In this document: positions 18,410-28,000 of the stretch, one piece after another
How positions within the stretch are numbered: position 1 is the first letter of the stretch
How the letters are laid out: each line of letters begins with the position of its first letter
From: Streptomyces griseoviridis
Lineage (GTDB): Bacteria > Actinomycetota > Actinomycetes > Streptomycetales > Streptomycetaceae
Length of the DNA: 64,000 bases
Direction of reading: 5' to 3'
Assembly (NCBI GenBank): GCA_014649155.1
Contig: BMSM01000001.1
Span: 708,273-772,272, forward strand
Notes under the pieces: model-generated
The model's database searches: none
Seen by the model: only the letters and a program-made list of their open reading frames with translations
What the model was told of the DNA's origin: nothing
Program-made: the position numbers and the translations under genes

Positions 18410-19996
18410 GTGGATCAGTTGGCCCTGTTGTTCGTGCTGTTGCTCGGGGCCCTGCTGAGCGTGCCGGTCGGTGACCGGCTCAAGCTCCCGGCGCCGGTGC
18501 TGATGACGGTGCTCGGCATGGTCCTGGCCCTGCTCGACTTCGTGCCCAATGTCGACATCCCGCCGGACCTGATCCTGCCCGCCCTGCTGCCGCCGCTGCT
18601 GTACGCGGCGGTGCGGCGCACCTCCTGGCGGCAGTTCGCGGCCAACAAGCGGCCCATCTTCCTGCTCGCTGTTGCGCTGGTCTTCGTCACCATGACCTGC
18701 GTGGCCGCCGTGGCCCACGCCATCGTGCCGGGGCTCGGCCTGGCCGCCGCCTTCGCGCTCGGGGCGCTGGTCGCGCCGCCCGACCCGGTCGCCGCCACCG
18801 CCGTCGCCGGACAGCTCGGGCTGCCGCGCCGGCTGGTGTCCATCCTGGAGGGCGAGGGGCTGTTCAACGACGTGACGGCCATCGTGCTCTACCACGTCGC
18901 CATCGCCGCGGCCGTCGGCGGCACCTTCTCGCCCTGGTCGGCCGGGCTCGACCTGGTGCTGTCCGCGGTGGTCGCCGTCGCCGTCGGCCTCGCCCTCGGC
19001 TGGGGCGCCAACCGGCTCCTCGACCTGCTCGGGGACGCCACGCTCCAGATCGGGCTGACGCTGCTGGTGCCGTACGCCTCCTACGTGCTCGCCGAGGAAC
19101 TGCACGGCTCCGGGGTGCTGGCCGTGCTCACCACCGCGATGTTCCTCGCCGAGTACGCCTCCGACGCCGACGACGTGCTGACCCGGCTCGCCGGGCACAC
19201 CGTCTGGGACGTCGTCGACACGCTGGTCACCGGGGTCGCCTTCGGGCTGATCGGCCTGGAGCTGCACAACGCGGTACGGACCGCGTCCGGCCACTGGGGC
19301 GAGCTGCTGGGCTGGGCCGGGGCCGTGGTGGGTGTGGTGATCCTGGTGCGGCTGCTGTGGCTGCTGCCGGCGACCTGGCTGACCAAACGGCTGCACGCCC
19401 GGCGCGACCAGGACGAGGACATCCCGATGAGCCTGCGGGAGACCGTCGTCATGTGGTGGGCGGGGATGCGCGGCGTGGCCTCGGTGGCGCTGGCGCTGGC
19501 CATCCCGCTCCGGACGGAGGACGGCTCGCCCTTCCCGCACCGCGAGGAACTCATCTTCATCGCGTTCGGGGTGATCCTGGTGACCCTGCTGCTGCAGGGA
19601 CTGACCCTGCCCTGGCTGGTCGGGCGGCTCCACGTGCGGGCCGACACCGAGCAGGAGAAGGAGTTCGAGCGGACCCTCGCCCGGCGCGCGGCCAAGGCGG
19701 CCCGGCAGCGGCTGCGGGAGATCGAGGCGGTCGAGGAACTCCCCGAGGAGCTGACCGAGCAGATGCTGCGCCGGGCCTTCGACATCGGGGTGCGGATCAG
19801 CCCGGAGATCGGCGACGAGGAGCGGCGCGAGGCCCAGGAGCAGCGGGCGCGGCGGATCAAGCGGGTCCGCCGCATCCAGGGCGAGATGCTGAGCGCCGCC
19901 CGGCACGAGGTGCTGGCGGCACGCAGCGAACCCGGCGCCGATCCGGAGATCGTCGACCGGGTCCTGCGCCACCTCGACGTCCGCAGCCTGCGGTGA
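18410..19996 (+). CDS. CPA1-family Na+/H+ antiporter
   Basis: Polytopic membrane protein (528 residues) expected to exchange Na+ or K+ for protons. About twelve hydrophobic segments occupy residues 1-410. The CPA1 ion-binding signatures are VAPPDPVAATAV near 120-131 and EGEGLFND near 146-153. The charged cytosolic C-terminus (about 415-528) is rich in Arg/Glu and probably helical. GTG start with CCGGAG upstream. It ends only 11 bp from the convergent mechanosensitive channel gene. Confidence 0.93.
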   Translation: MDQLALLFVLLLGALLSVPVGDRLKLPAPVLMTVLGMVLALLDFVPNVDIPPDLILPALLPPLLYAAVRRTSWRQFAANKRPIFLLAVALVFVTMTCVAAVAHAIVPGLGLAAAFALGALVAPPDPVAATAVAGQLGLPRRLVSILEGEGLFNDVTAIVLYHVAIAAAVGGTFSPWSAGLDLVLSAVVAVAVGLALGWGANRLLDLLGDATLQIGLTLLVPYASYVLAEELHGSGVLAVLTTAMFLAEYASDADDVLTRLAGHTVWDVVDTLVTGVAFGLIGLELHNAVRTASGHWGELLGWAGAVVGVVILVRLLWLLPATWLTKRLHARRDQDEDIPMSLRETVVMWWAGMRGVASVALALAIPLRTEDGSPFPHREELIFIAFGVILVTLLLQGLTLPWLVGRLHVRADTEQEKEFERTLARRAAKAARQRLREIEAVEELPEELTEQMLRRAFDIGVRISPEIGDEERREAQEQRARRIKRVRRIQGEMLSAARHEVLAARSEPGADPEIVDRVLRHLDVRSLR

Positions 19997-20007
19997 GCGC
20001 CCCCCGC

Positions 20008-21132
20008 TCAGTGCGGCGTCCCCCGCACCGGCTGGTACGGGACGCGGCGCGCCGCGCCGTCCGGGGAGTGCTTGCGCAGCCGGTCCCGGCCGGGCGGCAG
20101 AGCGGCGTCGGCGGTGTTGACGCGGGGCAGCGCGTAGGGGTGCTCGTCGGCCAGCCAGCGGATCATCCGCTCGCGCACCTCCACCCGTACCGTCCAGATG
20201 TCGTCCGCGTCCTTCGCCGTCACCAGCGCCCGCACCTGCATGGTGTTGGGGGTGGTGTCGGTGACGGTCAGGTTGTAGGCCCGGCCGTCCCAGGCCGGGC
20301 AGGACCGCAGGATGTCGCGGAGCCGCTCGCGCATGGCGTCCACCGGCGCCGAGTGGTCGACGTACCAGAAGACGGTGCCGGTCATCTGCGGGGTGCCCCG
20401 CGACCAGTTCTCGAACGGCTTGGAGGTGAAGTACGACACCGGCATGGTGATCCGGCGCTCGTCCCAGGTGCGTACGGTCAGGAAGGTCAGCGTGACCTCC
20501 TCGACCGTGCCCCACTCGCCGTCGACCACCACCGTGTCCCCGATGCGGACCATGTCGCCGAAGGCGATCTGGAAGCCGGCGAACATGTTGCTCAGCGTGG
20601 ACTGCGCGGCGATGCCGGCGACGATGCCCAGCACACCGGCCGAGGCCAGCAGCGAGGCGCCGGCGGTGCGCATCTCCTGGAAGGTCAGCAGCATCGAGGA
20701 GACCGCCACCACGCCGACCACCGCGGAGACCACGCGCATGATCAGCGACACCTGGGTGCGCACCCGGCGCACCCGGGCGGGATCGCGCTGCGCGCGGGCG
20801 TGGGCGTAACTGGTGTACGACGTCTCCACGATCGCCGCGGCGATCCGGACCACCAGCCAGGCGGCCGACCCGATCAGCACCAGGGTGAGGATGTGCCCGA
20901 TCAGGCCCCGGTGCGCGGGGAAGACCCGGGCCTCGATGTACGAGCCTCTCAGCAGCGCCGCGCAGAGCAGCAGCTGGTAGGGGATGCGCGCGCGGCGCAG
21001 CAGCCCCCAGAGGGGCGTCTCCGGGTGCCGTCCGTCGGCCTTGCGCAGCAACAGGTCGGTGGCCCAGCCGATGACCAGGGTCAACAGGACCGAGCCGCCG
21101 ACCACGGTCAGCGGGCGGAGTATGTTCTCCAT
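20008..21132 (-). CDS. MscS-family mechanosensitive ion channel
   Basis: A 374-residue membrane protein with several N-terminal hydrophobic segments and a pore helix region (LLASAGVLGIVAGIAAQSTL), followed by the MscS beta-domain (IGDTVVVDGEWGTVEEVTL, then ITMPVSYF) and a mixed alpha/beta C-terminal domain. Such channels release solutes on hypo-osmotic shock. I chose ATG 21132; the open frame extends upstream but is antisense to the next gene. No partner gene is evident. Confidence 0.92.
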   Translation of the reverse strand: MENILRPLTVVGGSVLLTLVIGWATDLLLRKADGRHPETPLWGLLRRARIPYQLLLCAALLRGSYIEARVFPAHRGLIGHILTLVLIGSAAWLVVRIAAAIVETSYTSYAHARAQRDPARVRRVRTQVSLIMRVVSAVVGVVAVSSMLLTFQEMRTAGASLLASAGVLGIVAGIAAQSTLSNMFAGFQIAFGDMVRIGDTVVVDGEWGTVEEVTLTFLTVRTWDERRITMPVSYFTSKPFENWSRGTPQMTGTVFWYVDHSAPVDAMRERLRDILRSCPAWDGRAYNLTVTDTTPNTMQVRALVTAKDADDIWTVRVEVRERMIRWLADEHPYALPRVNTADAALPPGRDRLRKHSPDGAARRVPYQPVRGTPH

Positions 21133-21234
21133 CCCCAGAACGTAACCGGCACCGCGCCGTCTGAACCTGTGACATGGAGGACATCCCGGGCGGAACCGGC
21201 CGGGTGCGGGGGCCGTGTCGTCGTACCCGGCTGG

Positions 21235-21247
21235 CACGATGGGCCCA
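21235..21247 (+). promoter_or_regulatory. Putative leaderless promoter (-10 CACGAT)
   Basis: CACGAT (21235-21240) in the context TGGCACGATG ends 6 nt before the ATG at 21247, with no ribosome site. The same context and spacing recur before the gene at 32378. Confidence 0.45.
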
Positions 21248-21816
21248 TGGACATCGTGCTCTTTCACTCGACCTTCGGCCTTCGGCCCGCGGTGCGGCAG
21301 GCCGCCGACCGGCTCCGCGCGGCCGGTCATGAGGTGCGGACGCCCGACCTCTTCCAGGGCCGGACGTTCGACACGGTGGAGGAGGGGATGGAGCACAACG
21401 AGTCGGTCGGCCGGGAGGAGCTGCTGAAGCGCGCCGTGCTGGCCGCCGCGCCCTACTCGGAGCGGGGCCTGGTCTACGCCGGGTTCTCGCTCGGCGCCTC
21501 GATCGCCCAGACCCTCGCCCTCGGCGACCACCGGGCCCGCGGGCTGCTGCTCCTGCACGGCACCTCGGACATCGCGCCCAACGCCTCGGCGGACGGCCTG
21601 GCCGTGCAGTTGCACGTCGCCGAGCCCGACCCGTTCGAGACCGACGACTGGCTCAGCGCCTGGTACCTCCAGATGGGCCGGACCGGCGCCGATGTGGAGG
21701 TGTACCGCTACGCGGGGGCGGGACACCTCTACACCGACCCGGACCTGCCCGACTACGACGAGGAGGCCGCCGAGGCCACCTGGCGGACGGCGCTCGGCTT
21801 CCTCGACTCCCTGTGA
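21247..21816 (+). CDS. Dienelactone hydrolase family protein (Ser nucleophile)
   Basis: A 189-residue alpha/beta hydrolase of the DLH type. The nucleophile elbow is GFSLGAS, giving serine where classical dienelactone hydrolases have cysteine. The acid and base are likely in the VAEPDPFETDD region and GAGHLYTDPD respectively. The substrate is unknown; the Ser variant suggests esterase chemistry different from chlorocatechol degradation. It is probably leaderless. It ends 3 bp from the end of the convergent DsbA-like gene. Confidence 0.88.
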   Translation: MDIVLFHSTFGLRPAVRQAADRLRAAGHEVRTPDLFQGRTFDTVEEGMEHNESVGREELLKRAVLAAAPYSERGLVYAGFSLGASIAQTLALGDHRARGLLLLHGTSDIAPNASADGLAVQLHVAEPDPFETDDWLSAWYLQMGRTGADVEVYRYAGAGHLYTDPDLPDYDEEAAEATWRTALGFLDSL

Positions 21817-21819
21817 CGC

Positions 21820-22665
21820 CTACTTCAGGGCGGCGCCGACGACCTCGGTGAACTCGGCGGCGGTCATCGGCGCGTTGCCGCTGGACGTCTGGAGCTGCTT
21901 GCCGTCCATGACGAAGCTCGGGGTGCCGGTGACGCCGTCCTTGTTCGTGTTGAAGGTGTTGGACATGGCCAGCGCCCAGGCGTCGTAGGTGCCCTTCTTC
22001 ACGGCGTCCTGGAACTTGGCGTTGTCCTTCAGCGCCGGGACGGTGTCGGCGACCTTGATCAGGTAGTCGTCGTCCTTGAACTTGTCGTCGCTCTCCTCGG
22101 GGTGCCACTTGGCCGAGTAGAGCGCCGACTTGTACTTCAGGAAGGCCTCCGGGCTGACGTTCAGCGCGGCGCCCATGGCGCTCATGGCGTTCTTGGAGCC
22201 CTCGCCGTGCGAGCCGACCTCGAACTCGCCGTCCTTCTCGGTGTCGCCGTCGAGGAAGGTGCCGCCGATGTACTGGACCTTGTACTTGCCGTCCTCGACG
22301 TCCTTCTCCAGGGTCGGGCCGGCCGCCTGCTCGAACGCGGCGCAGACGGGGCAGCGCGGGTCCTCGTAGACCTTGAGGGTCTTCTTGGCGCTGTCCTCGC
22401 CGATGACCACGGTGGTGCCGTTCTTGCCCGTGGTGTTGGCCGGGGCGACGATCTTGGTCTCGTCGGCCACGGTCTCCCAGTGGGTGGGCTTGTTGCCCTG
22501 GACGACGGCGTAGCCGATGCCGCCGGCTATCGCCAGCACGCCGACGATGGAACAGGCGACGATGACCTGCCGCTTGACCTTGTCGCGCTTGGCCTGGCGC
22601 TCGCGCTCCTGACGCAGCCGCTCGCGGGCCGCGGTCTTCTGCTGCTGGCTGTTTCGCTTGCTCAT
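21820..22665 (-). CDS. DsbA-family thiol-disulfide protein, membrane-anchored
   Basis: The 281-residue protein has a basic cytoplasmic N-terminus (1-33), one membrane anchor (about 34-56), and an extracellular thioredoxin-like DsbA domain with a CPVC active site (C105, C108). The cis-Pro loop is in TGTPSFVMDGK. It probably oxidises or isomerises disulfides of exported proteins. A paralogue with a CPAC site is at 51051. The start MSKRNSQQQK was chosen because the paralogue begins in the same way (MSEKNREGKR). Confidence 0.9.
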   Translation of the reverse strand: MSKRNSQQQKTAARERLRQERERQAKRDKVKRQVIVACSIVGVLAIAGGIGYAVVQGNKPTHWETVADETKIVAPANTTGKNGTTVVIGEDSAKKTLKVYEDPRCPVCAAFEQAAGPTLEKDVEDGKYKVQYIGGTFLDGDTEKDGEFEVGSHGEGSKNAMSAMGAALNVSPEAFLKYKSALYSAKWHPEESDDKFKDDDYLIKVADTVPALKDNAKFQDAVKKGTYDAWALAMSNTFNTNKDGVTGTPSFVMDGKQLQTSSGNAPMTAAEFTEVVGAALK

Positions 22666-22747
22666 GGTGTCGTGACTCCGTGGGGAGGCGCACACGGGCG
22701 TGTGCGGGGGTGTACGGCGTACCGGGGACTGCCGGCACTCGGTCGGT

Positions 22748-23452
22748 TCAGGCGAAGGCGACCGGGCGGGGCGGTCCGCGGCGTCCCAGGGAGTGGGTGA
22801 GGACGCGGTCGCGGGCGGCGGCGGTGCGGCGGACCGGGCGCGCGGCCCGGCCCGGCGCCGGAGCCGGGCGGACGGTGACCGCGGCGACCGCGAGCAGCAG
22901 CGGCCGGAAGGTGACCGCGGCGGCGGCCCGCAGCAGCTGGGCCAGCGCGTGCTCGCCGTACCGCAGCCAGGCGGCGGCCAGCAGGCCCACGCCGACGTGC
23001 GCGGCGAGCAGCAGCCAGGCGGTGCCGGGGGTGGCGTCGGCCAGCAGCGCGGCGAACCGGTCGGTGCCGGCGCCGGTCACCTGGGTGAGCGGGTTGCCGG
23101 CACTGGCGTGCAGCGCGGTGCCGTCGCCGCAGAGCACGTCGAGGCCGACCGAGCGCAGCGGACCGGCGACGGGGCCGCCCGCGGGGCCGTAGCAGACGTG
23201 CTGGCCGGTGGTGAAGACGGTGTCGGCGGCCAGCTCCAGCGGGATCAGCAGGGCGGCGATCCGCCCGTAGGAGCGCTCGCGGCCGGCCAGGGCGTACGCG
23301 AGGAGGAAGACCCCGGCCGTGACCGGGGCCACCGTGGGCAGGGGCAGCGGGACCCCGGACAGCAACACGTGCGACGCGGTGCCGAGCGTCACGACCAGTG
23401 CCGTGAACAGCGCCGCGCGTACGGCTCTGAGGGGGGTCCCGGATATGTCCAT
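22748..23452 (-). CDS. Polytopic membrane protein of unknown function
   Basis: I do not recognise the family. The 234-residue product from ATG 23452 has about five to six hydrophobic segments and an extracellular-looking loop containing VCYGPAGGPVAGP and DVLCGDGTALHAS, with two cysteines. The Arg-rich C-terminus (PGRAARPVRRTAAARDR) is cytoplasmic. It lies 82 bp upstream of the DsbA-like gene on the same strand, so the cysteines in its loop could be substrates of that protein; this is only inference from neighbourhood. Confidence 0.75.
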   Translation of the reverse strand: MDISGTPLRAVRAALFTALVVTLGTASHVLLSGVPLPLPTVAPVTAGVFLLAYALAGRERSYGRIAALLIPLELAADTVFTTGQHVCYGPAGGPVAGPLRSVGLDVLCGDGTALHASAGNPLTQVTGAGTDRFAALLADATPGTAWLLLAAHVGVGLLAAAWLRYGEHALAQLLRAAAAVTFRPLLLAVAAVTVRPAPAPGRAARPVRRTAAARDRVLTHSLGRRGPPRPVAFA

Positions 23453-23498
23453 CGCACAGGAGTGTGTCACGGGCTCCGGTAAAGGAACCCTAAAGGGT

Positions 23499-23515
23499 GG
23501 CTGTGAGTCACAGCC
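23499..23515. repeat. 17-bp palindrome at the end of the DUF2252 gene
   Basis: GGCTGTGA-G-TCACAGCC is symmetrical around one base and overlaps the stop of the DUF2252 gene. With breathing at the centre it could act as a weak terminator or as a protein site. Confidence 0.5.
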
Positions 23516-24845
23516 CGGGGATGCGGCCGTTGCGGAACAGGTCGACGAAGATCTGGTGGTCGGCACGCGCGCGTGCCCCGTAGGCGTGCGCGAAGTCGAC
23601 CAGGAGAGGCGCGAAGCCCTCCTCGTCGGCGGCGATCGCGGCGTCGATGGCACGCTCGGTGGAGAACGGCACCAGGGACTCGCCGGACTGGTCGTCGGCC
23701 GCCGCGTGCATCGCGGCCGTGGCCCGGCCCAGGTCGGCGACGACCTCGGCGATCTCCTCCGGGTCGTCGATGTCGCCCCAGTCCAGGTCGACGGCGTACG
23801 GCGAGATCTCGGCGACCAGCTGGCCCGCGCCGTCCAGCTCGGTCCAGCCCAGCCACGGGTCGGCGTGCGCCTGGAGCGCGCGCTGGGAGATGACCGTGCG
23901 GTGCCCCTCGTGCTGGAAGTAGTCGCGGATCGCCTGGTCGGTGATGTGCCGGGAGACGGCCGGGGTCTGGGCCTGCTTGATGTAGATCACCACATCGTTC
24001 TCCAGGGCGTCGCTGTTGCCCTCCAGGAGGATGTTGTACGACGGCAGCCCGGCCGAGCCGATGCCGATGCCGCGGCGGCCGACCACGTCCTTGACGCGGT
24101 AGGAGTCGGGGCGGGTCAGGGACGACTCGGGGAGCGTCTCCAGGTAGCCGTCGAAGGCGGCCAGCACCTTGTAGCGGGTGGCCGCGTCCAGCTCGACGCT
24201 GCCGCCGCCGGGGGCGAAGCGGCGCTCGAAGTCCCGGATCTCCGTCATCGAGTCCAGCAGCCCGAACCGGGTCAGCGAGCGGGCGTCGCGCAGCGCGTCG
24301 AGCAGCGGCCCCTGGGCGGTGTCCAGGGTGAACGGCGGCACCTCGTCGCTCTTGGCGCCGGTGGCCAGGGCGCGGATGCGCTCGCGGTACGCGCCCGCGT
24401 ACACCGTGACCAGCTCGGTGATCTGCTCGTCGCTGAGCGCCTTGGCGTACCCGATCAGCGCGACCGAGGCCGCGAAGCGCTTGAGGTCCCAGGTGAAGGG
24501 GCCGACGTACGCCTCGTCGAAGTCGTTGACGTTGAAGATCAGGCGGCCGGTGGAGTCCATGTACGTGCCGAAGTTCTCCGCGTGCAGGTCGCCGTGGATC
24601 CACACCCGGGAGGTCCGCTCGTCCAGGTACGGGCCGCGGTCGCGGCCGTCGTGGTCGCCGGCGTCCAGGTCGCGGTAGAACAGGGAGGCCGTGCCCCGGT
24701 AGAACGCGAAGGCCGACGCCGCCATCTTCCGGAACTTCACCCGGAACGCGGCCGGGTCGGCGGCCAGGAGCTGGCCGAAGGCGGTGTCGAAGACGGCGAG
24801 GATCTCCTCGCCGCGGTGCTCGTCGCTGAGCTGCGGGACCGGCAT
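23508..24845 (-). CDS. DUF2252 kinase-like protein
   Basis: The 445-residue protein belongs to the DUF2252 family, which has a protein-kinase/aminoglycoside-phosphotransferase-like fold. The catalytic-loop-like HGDLHAENFG and the DFG-equivalent NDFDEA are both present, together with SVALIGYAKALS. No substrate is known. I chose ATG 24845 because AGGAGG precedes it at about 10 bp. It is divergently placed from dnaE, with about 220 bp between starts. Confidence 0.85.
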   Translation of the reverse strand: MPVPQLSDEHRGEEILAVFDTAFGQLLAADPAAFRVKFRKMAASAFAFYRGTASLFYRDLDAGDHDGRDRGPYLDERTSRVWIHGDLHAENFGTYMDSTGRLIFNVNDFDEAYVGPFTWDLKRFAASVALIGYAKALSDEQITELVTVYAGAYRERIRALATGAKSDEVPPFTLDTAQGPLLDALRDARSLTRFGLLDSMTEIRDFERRFAPGGGSVELDAATRYKVLAAFDGYLETLPESSLTRPDSYRVKDVVGRRGIGIGSAGLPSYNILLEGNSDALENDVVIYIKQAQTPAVSRHITDQAIRDYFQHEGHRTVISQRALQAHADPWLGWTELDGAGQLVAEISPYAVDLDWGDIDDPEEIAEVVADLGRATAAMHAAADDQSGESLVPFSTERAIDAAIAADEEGFAPLLVDFAHAYGARARADHQIFVDLFRNGRIPGL

Positions 24846-25068
24846 CGCTGGGTGCCTCCTGGTGCGTACGGTGCGTGAGAGCGGGTGATCGCGGTACGGA
24901 TCCTCCGACCGGACCAACGTGCGGCGGGGCACGGGAGTGCCCGCGCGACGCCTCGCCCGAAGGTACGCGGGGAGGGCCCCGAAGTGTCAGCTCCGAGGCA
25001 TAGACTTCGACGCTGACCCCCCGGACTGCCCGCAGCCCGTCACCCGAAGTTCTCCCAGGAGGCCGAAC

Positions 25069-28000
25069 GTGTCCAAGCCGCCGTTCACGCACCTGCACGT
25101 CCACACCCAGTACTCGCTGCTGGACGGTGCCGCGCGGCTGAAGGACATGTTCGACGCCTGCAACAACATGGGCATGACACACGTCGCCATGTCCGACCAC
25201 GGCAACCTGCACGGGGCGTACGACTTCTTCCACTCCGCGCAGAAGGCCGGGATCACCCCGATCATCGGGATCGAGGCGTACGTCGCCCCCGAGTCGCGGC
25301 GGAACAAGCGCAAGATCCAGTGGGGCCAGCCGCACCAGAAGCGGGACGACGTCTCCGGTTCCGGCGGTTACACCCACAAGACGATGTGGGCGGTGAACAA
25401 GACCGGCCTGCACAACCTCTTCAAGCTCTCCTCGGACGCCTATGCCGAGGGCTGGCTCCAGAAGTGGCCCCGGATGGACAAGGAGACGATCTCCCAGTGG
25501 TCCGAGGGGATCGTCGCCTCCACCGGCTGCCCCTCCGGCGAGGTGCAGACCCGGCTGCGGCTCGGCCAGTTCGACGAGGCGCTGAAGGCCGCCGCCGAGT
25601 ACCAGGACATCTTCGGCAAGGACAAGTACTTCCTGGAGCTGATGGACCACGGCATCGACATCGAGCACCGGGTCCGTGACGGCCTCCTGGAGATCGGCAG
25701 GAAACTCGGCATCCCGCCGCTGGTCACCAACGACTCGCACTACACGTACGCGCACGAGGCGACCGCCCACGACGCCCTGCTGTGCATCCAGACCGGCAAG
25801 AACCTCTCCGACCCCGACCGCTTCAAGTTCGACGGCACCGGCTACTACCTGAAGTCCACGGAGGAGATGTACGCCATCGACTCCTCCGACGCCTGGCAGG
25901 AGGGCTGCGCCAACACGCTGCTGGTCGCCGAGATGGTCGACACCACGGGCATGTTCGAGAAGCGCGACCTGATGCCCAAGTTCGACATCCCCGAGGGGTA
26001 CACCGAGGTCACCTGGTTCCAGGAGGAGGTCCGCCGCGGCATGGAGCGCCGCTACCCGGGCGGCGTCCCCGAGGACCGGCAGAAGCAGGCCGAGTACGAG
26101 ATGGACGTCATCATCCAGATGGGGTTCCCGGGCTACTTCCTCGTCGTCGCCGACTTCATCATGTGGGCGAAGAACCAGGGCATCGCCGTCGGCCCCGGCC
26201 GAGGCTCCGCGGCCGGCTCGATCGTCGCGTACGCCATGGGCATCACCGACCTCGACCCGATCCCGCACGGCCTGATCTTCGAGCGGTTCCTCAACCCCGA
26301 GCGCGTCTCCATGCCCGACGTCGACATCGACTTCGACGAGCGCAGGCGCGTCGAGGTGATCCGGTACGTGACGGAGAAGTACGGCGCCGACAAGGTCGCC
26401 ATGATCGGCACGTACGGCAAGATCAAGGCGAAGAACGCGATCAAGGACTCCGCGCGCGTGCTGGGCTACCCGTACGCGATGGGCGACCGCCTCACCAAGG
26501 CGATGCCCGCCGACGTCCTCGGCAAGGGCATCGACCTCGACGGCATCACCAACCCCTCGCACCCCCGCTACAGCGAGGCCGGCGAGATCCGCTCGATGTA
26601 CGAGAACGAGCCGGACGTGAAGAAGGTCATCGACACCGCCAAGGGCGTCGAGGGCCTGGTCCGGCAGATGGGCGTGCACGCGGCCGGCGTGATCATGTCC
26701 AGCGAGCCGATCGTCGACCACGCCCCGATCTGGGTGCGGCACACCGACGGCGTGACCATCACGCAGTGGGACTACCCGCAGTGCGAGTCGCTCGGCCTGC
26801 TGAAGATGGACTTCCTCGGCCTGCGCAACCTCACGATCATGGACGACGCCGTCAAGATGGTGAAGTCCAACAAGGGCGTCGAGCTGGACCTGCTCTCCCT
26901 GCCGCTGGACGACCCCACGACCTTCGAACTGCTCCAGCGCGGCGACACCCTCGGCGTCTTCCAGTTCGACGGCGGCCCCATGCGCTCCCTGCTGCGCCTG
27001 ATGAAGCCCGACAACTTCGAGGACATCTCCGCCGTCTCGGCCCTGTACCGCCCGGGTCCGATGGGCATGGACTCGCACACCAACTACGCGCTGCGCAAGA
27101 ACGGCCTCCAGGAGATCACCCCGATCCACAAGGAGCTGGAGGAGCCGCTCAAGGAGGTCCTGGACGTCACCTACGGCCTGATCGTCTACCAGGAGCAGGT
27201 GCAGAAGGCCGCCCAGATCATCGCCGGGTACTCGCTCGGCGAGGCCGACATCCTCCGCCGCGTCATGGGCAAGAAGAAGCCCGACGAACTGGCGAAGAAC
27301 TTCGTCCTCTTCCAGGCCGGCGCCCGCAAGAACGGCTACAGCGACGAGGCGATCCAGGCCCTGTGGGACGTGCTGGTCCCCTTCGCCGGCTACGCGTTCA
27401 ACAAGGCGCACTCCGCCGCGTACGGACTGGTCTCCTACTGGACCGCCTACCTCAAGGCCAACTACCCGGCCGAGTACATGGCCGCCCTGCTCACCTCCGT
27501 CAAGGACGACAAGGACAAGTCGGCCGTCTACCTCAACGAGTGCCGGCGCATGGGCATCAAGGTGCTCCCGCCGAACGTCAACGAGTCCATGGCCAACTTC
27601 GCCGCCCAGGGCGACGACGTGATCCTCTTCGGCCTCTCCGCGGTGCGCAACGTGGGCACCAACGTGGTGGAGTCGATCATCAGGAGCCGCAAGGCGAAGG
27701 GGAAGTTCGCCTCCTTCCCCGACTACCTCGACAAGGTCGAGGCCGTCGTCTGCAACAAGCGGACCACGGAGTCGCTGATCAAGGCCGGCGCCTTCGACGA
27801 GATGGGCCACACCCGCAAGGGCCTCACCGCGCAGTACGAACCGATGATCGACAACGTGGTCGCGGTCAAGCGCAAGGAGGCCGAGGGTCAGTTCGACCTC
27901 TTCGGCGGCATGGGCGAGGAGGACAACAGCGAGCCGGGCTTCGGCCTGGACGTGGAGTTCTCCACCGACGAGTGGGACAAGACCTATCTCCTCGCCCAGG

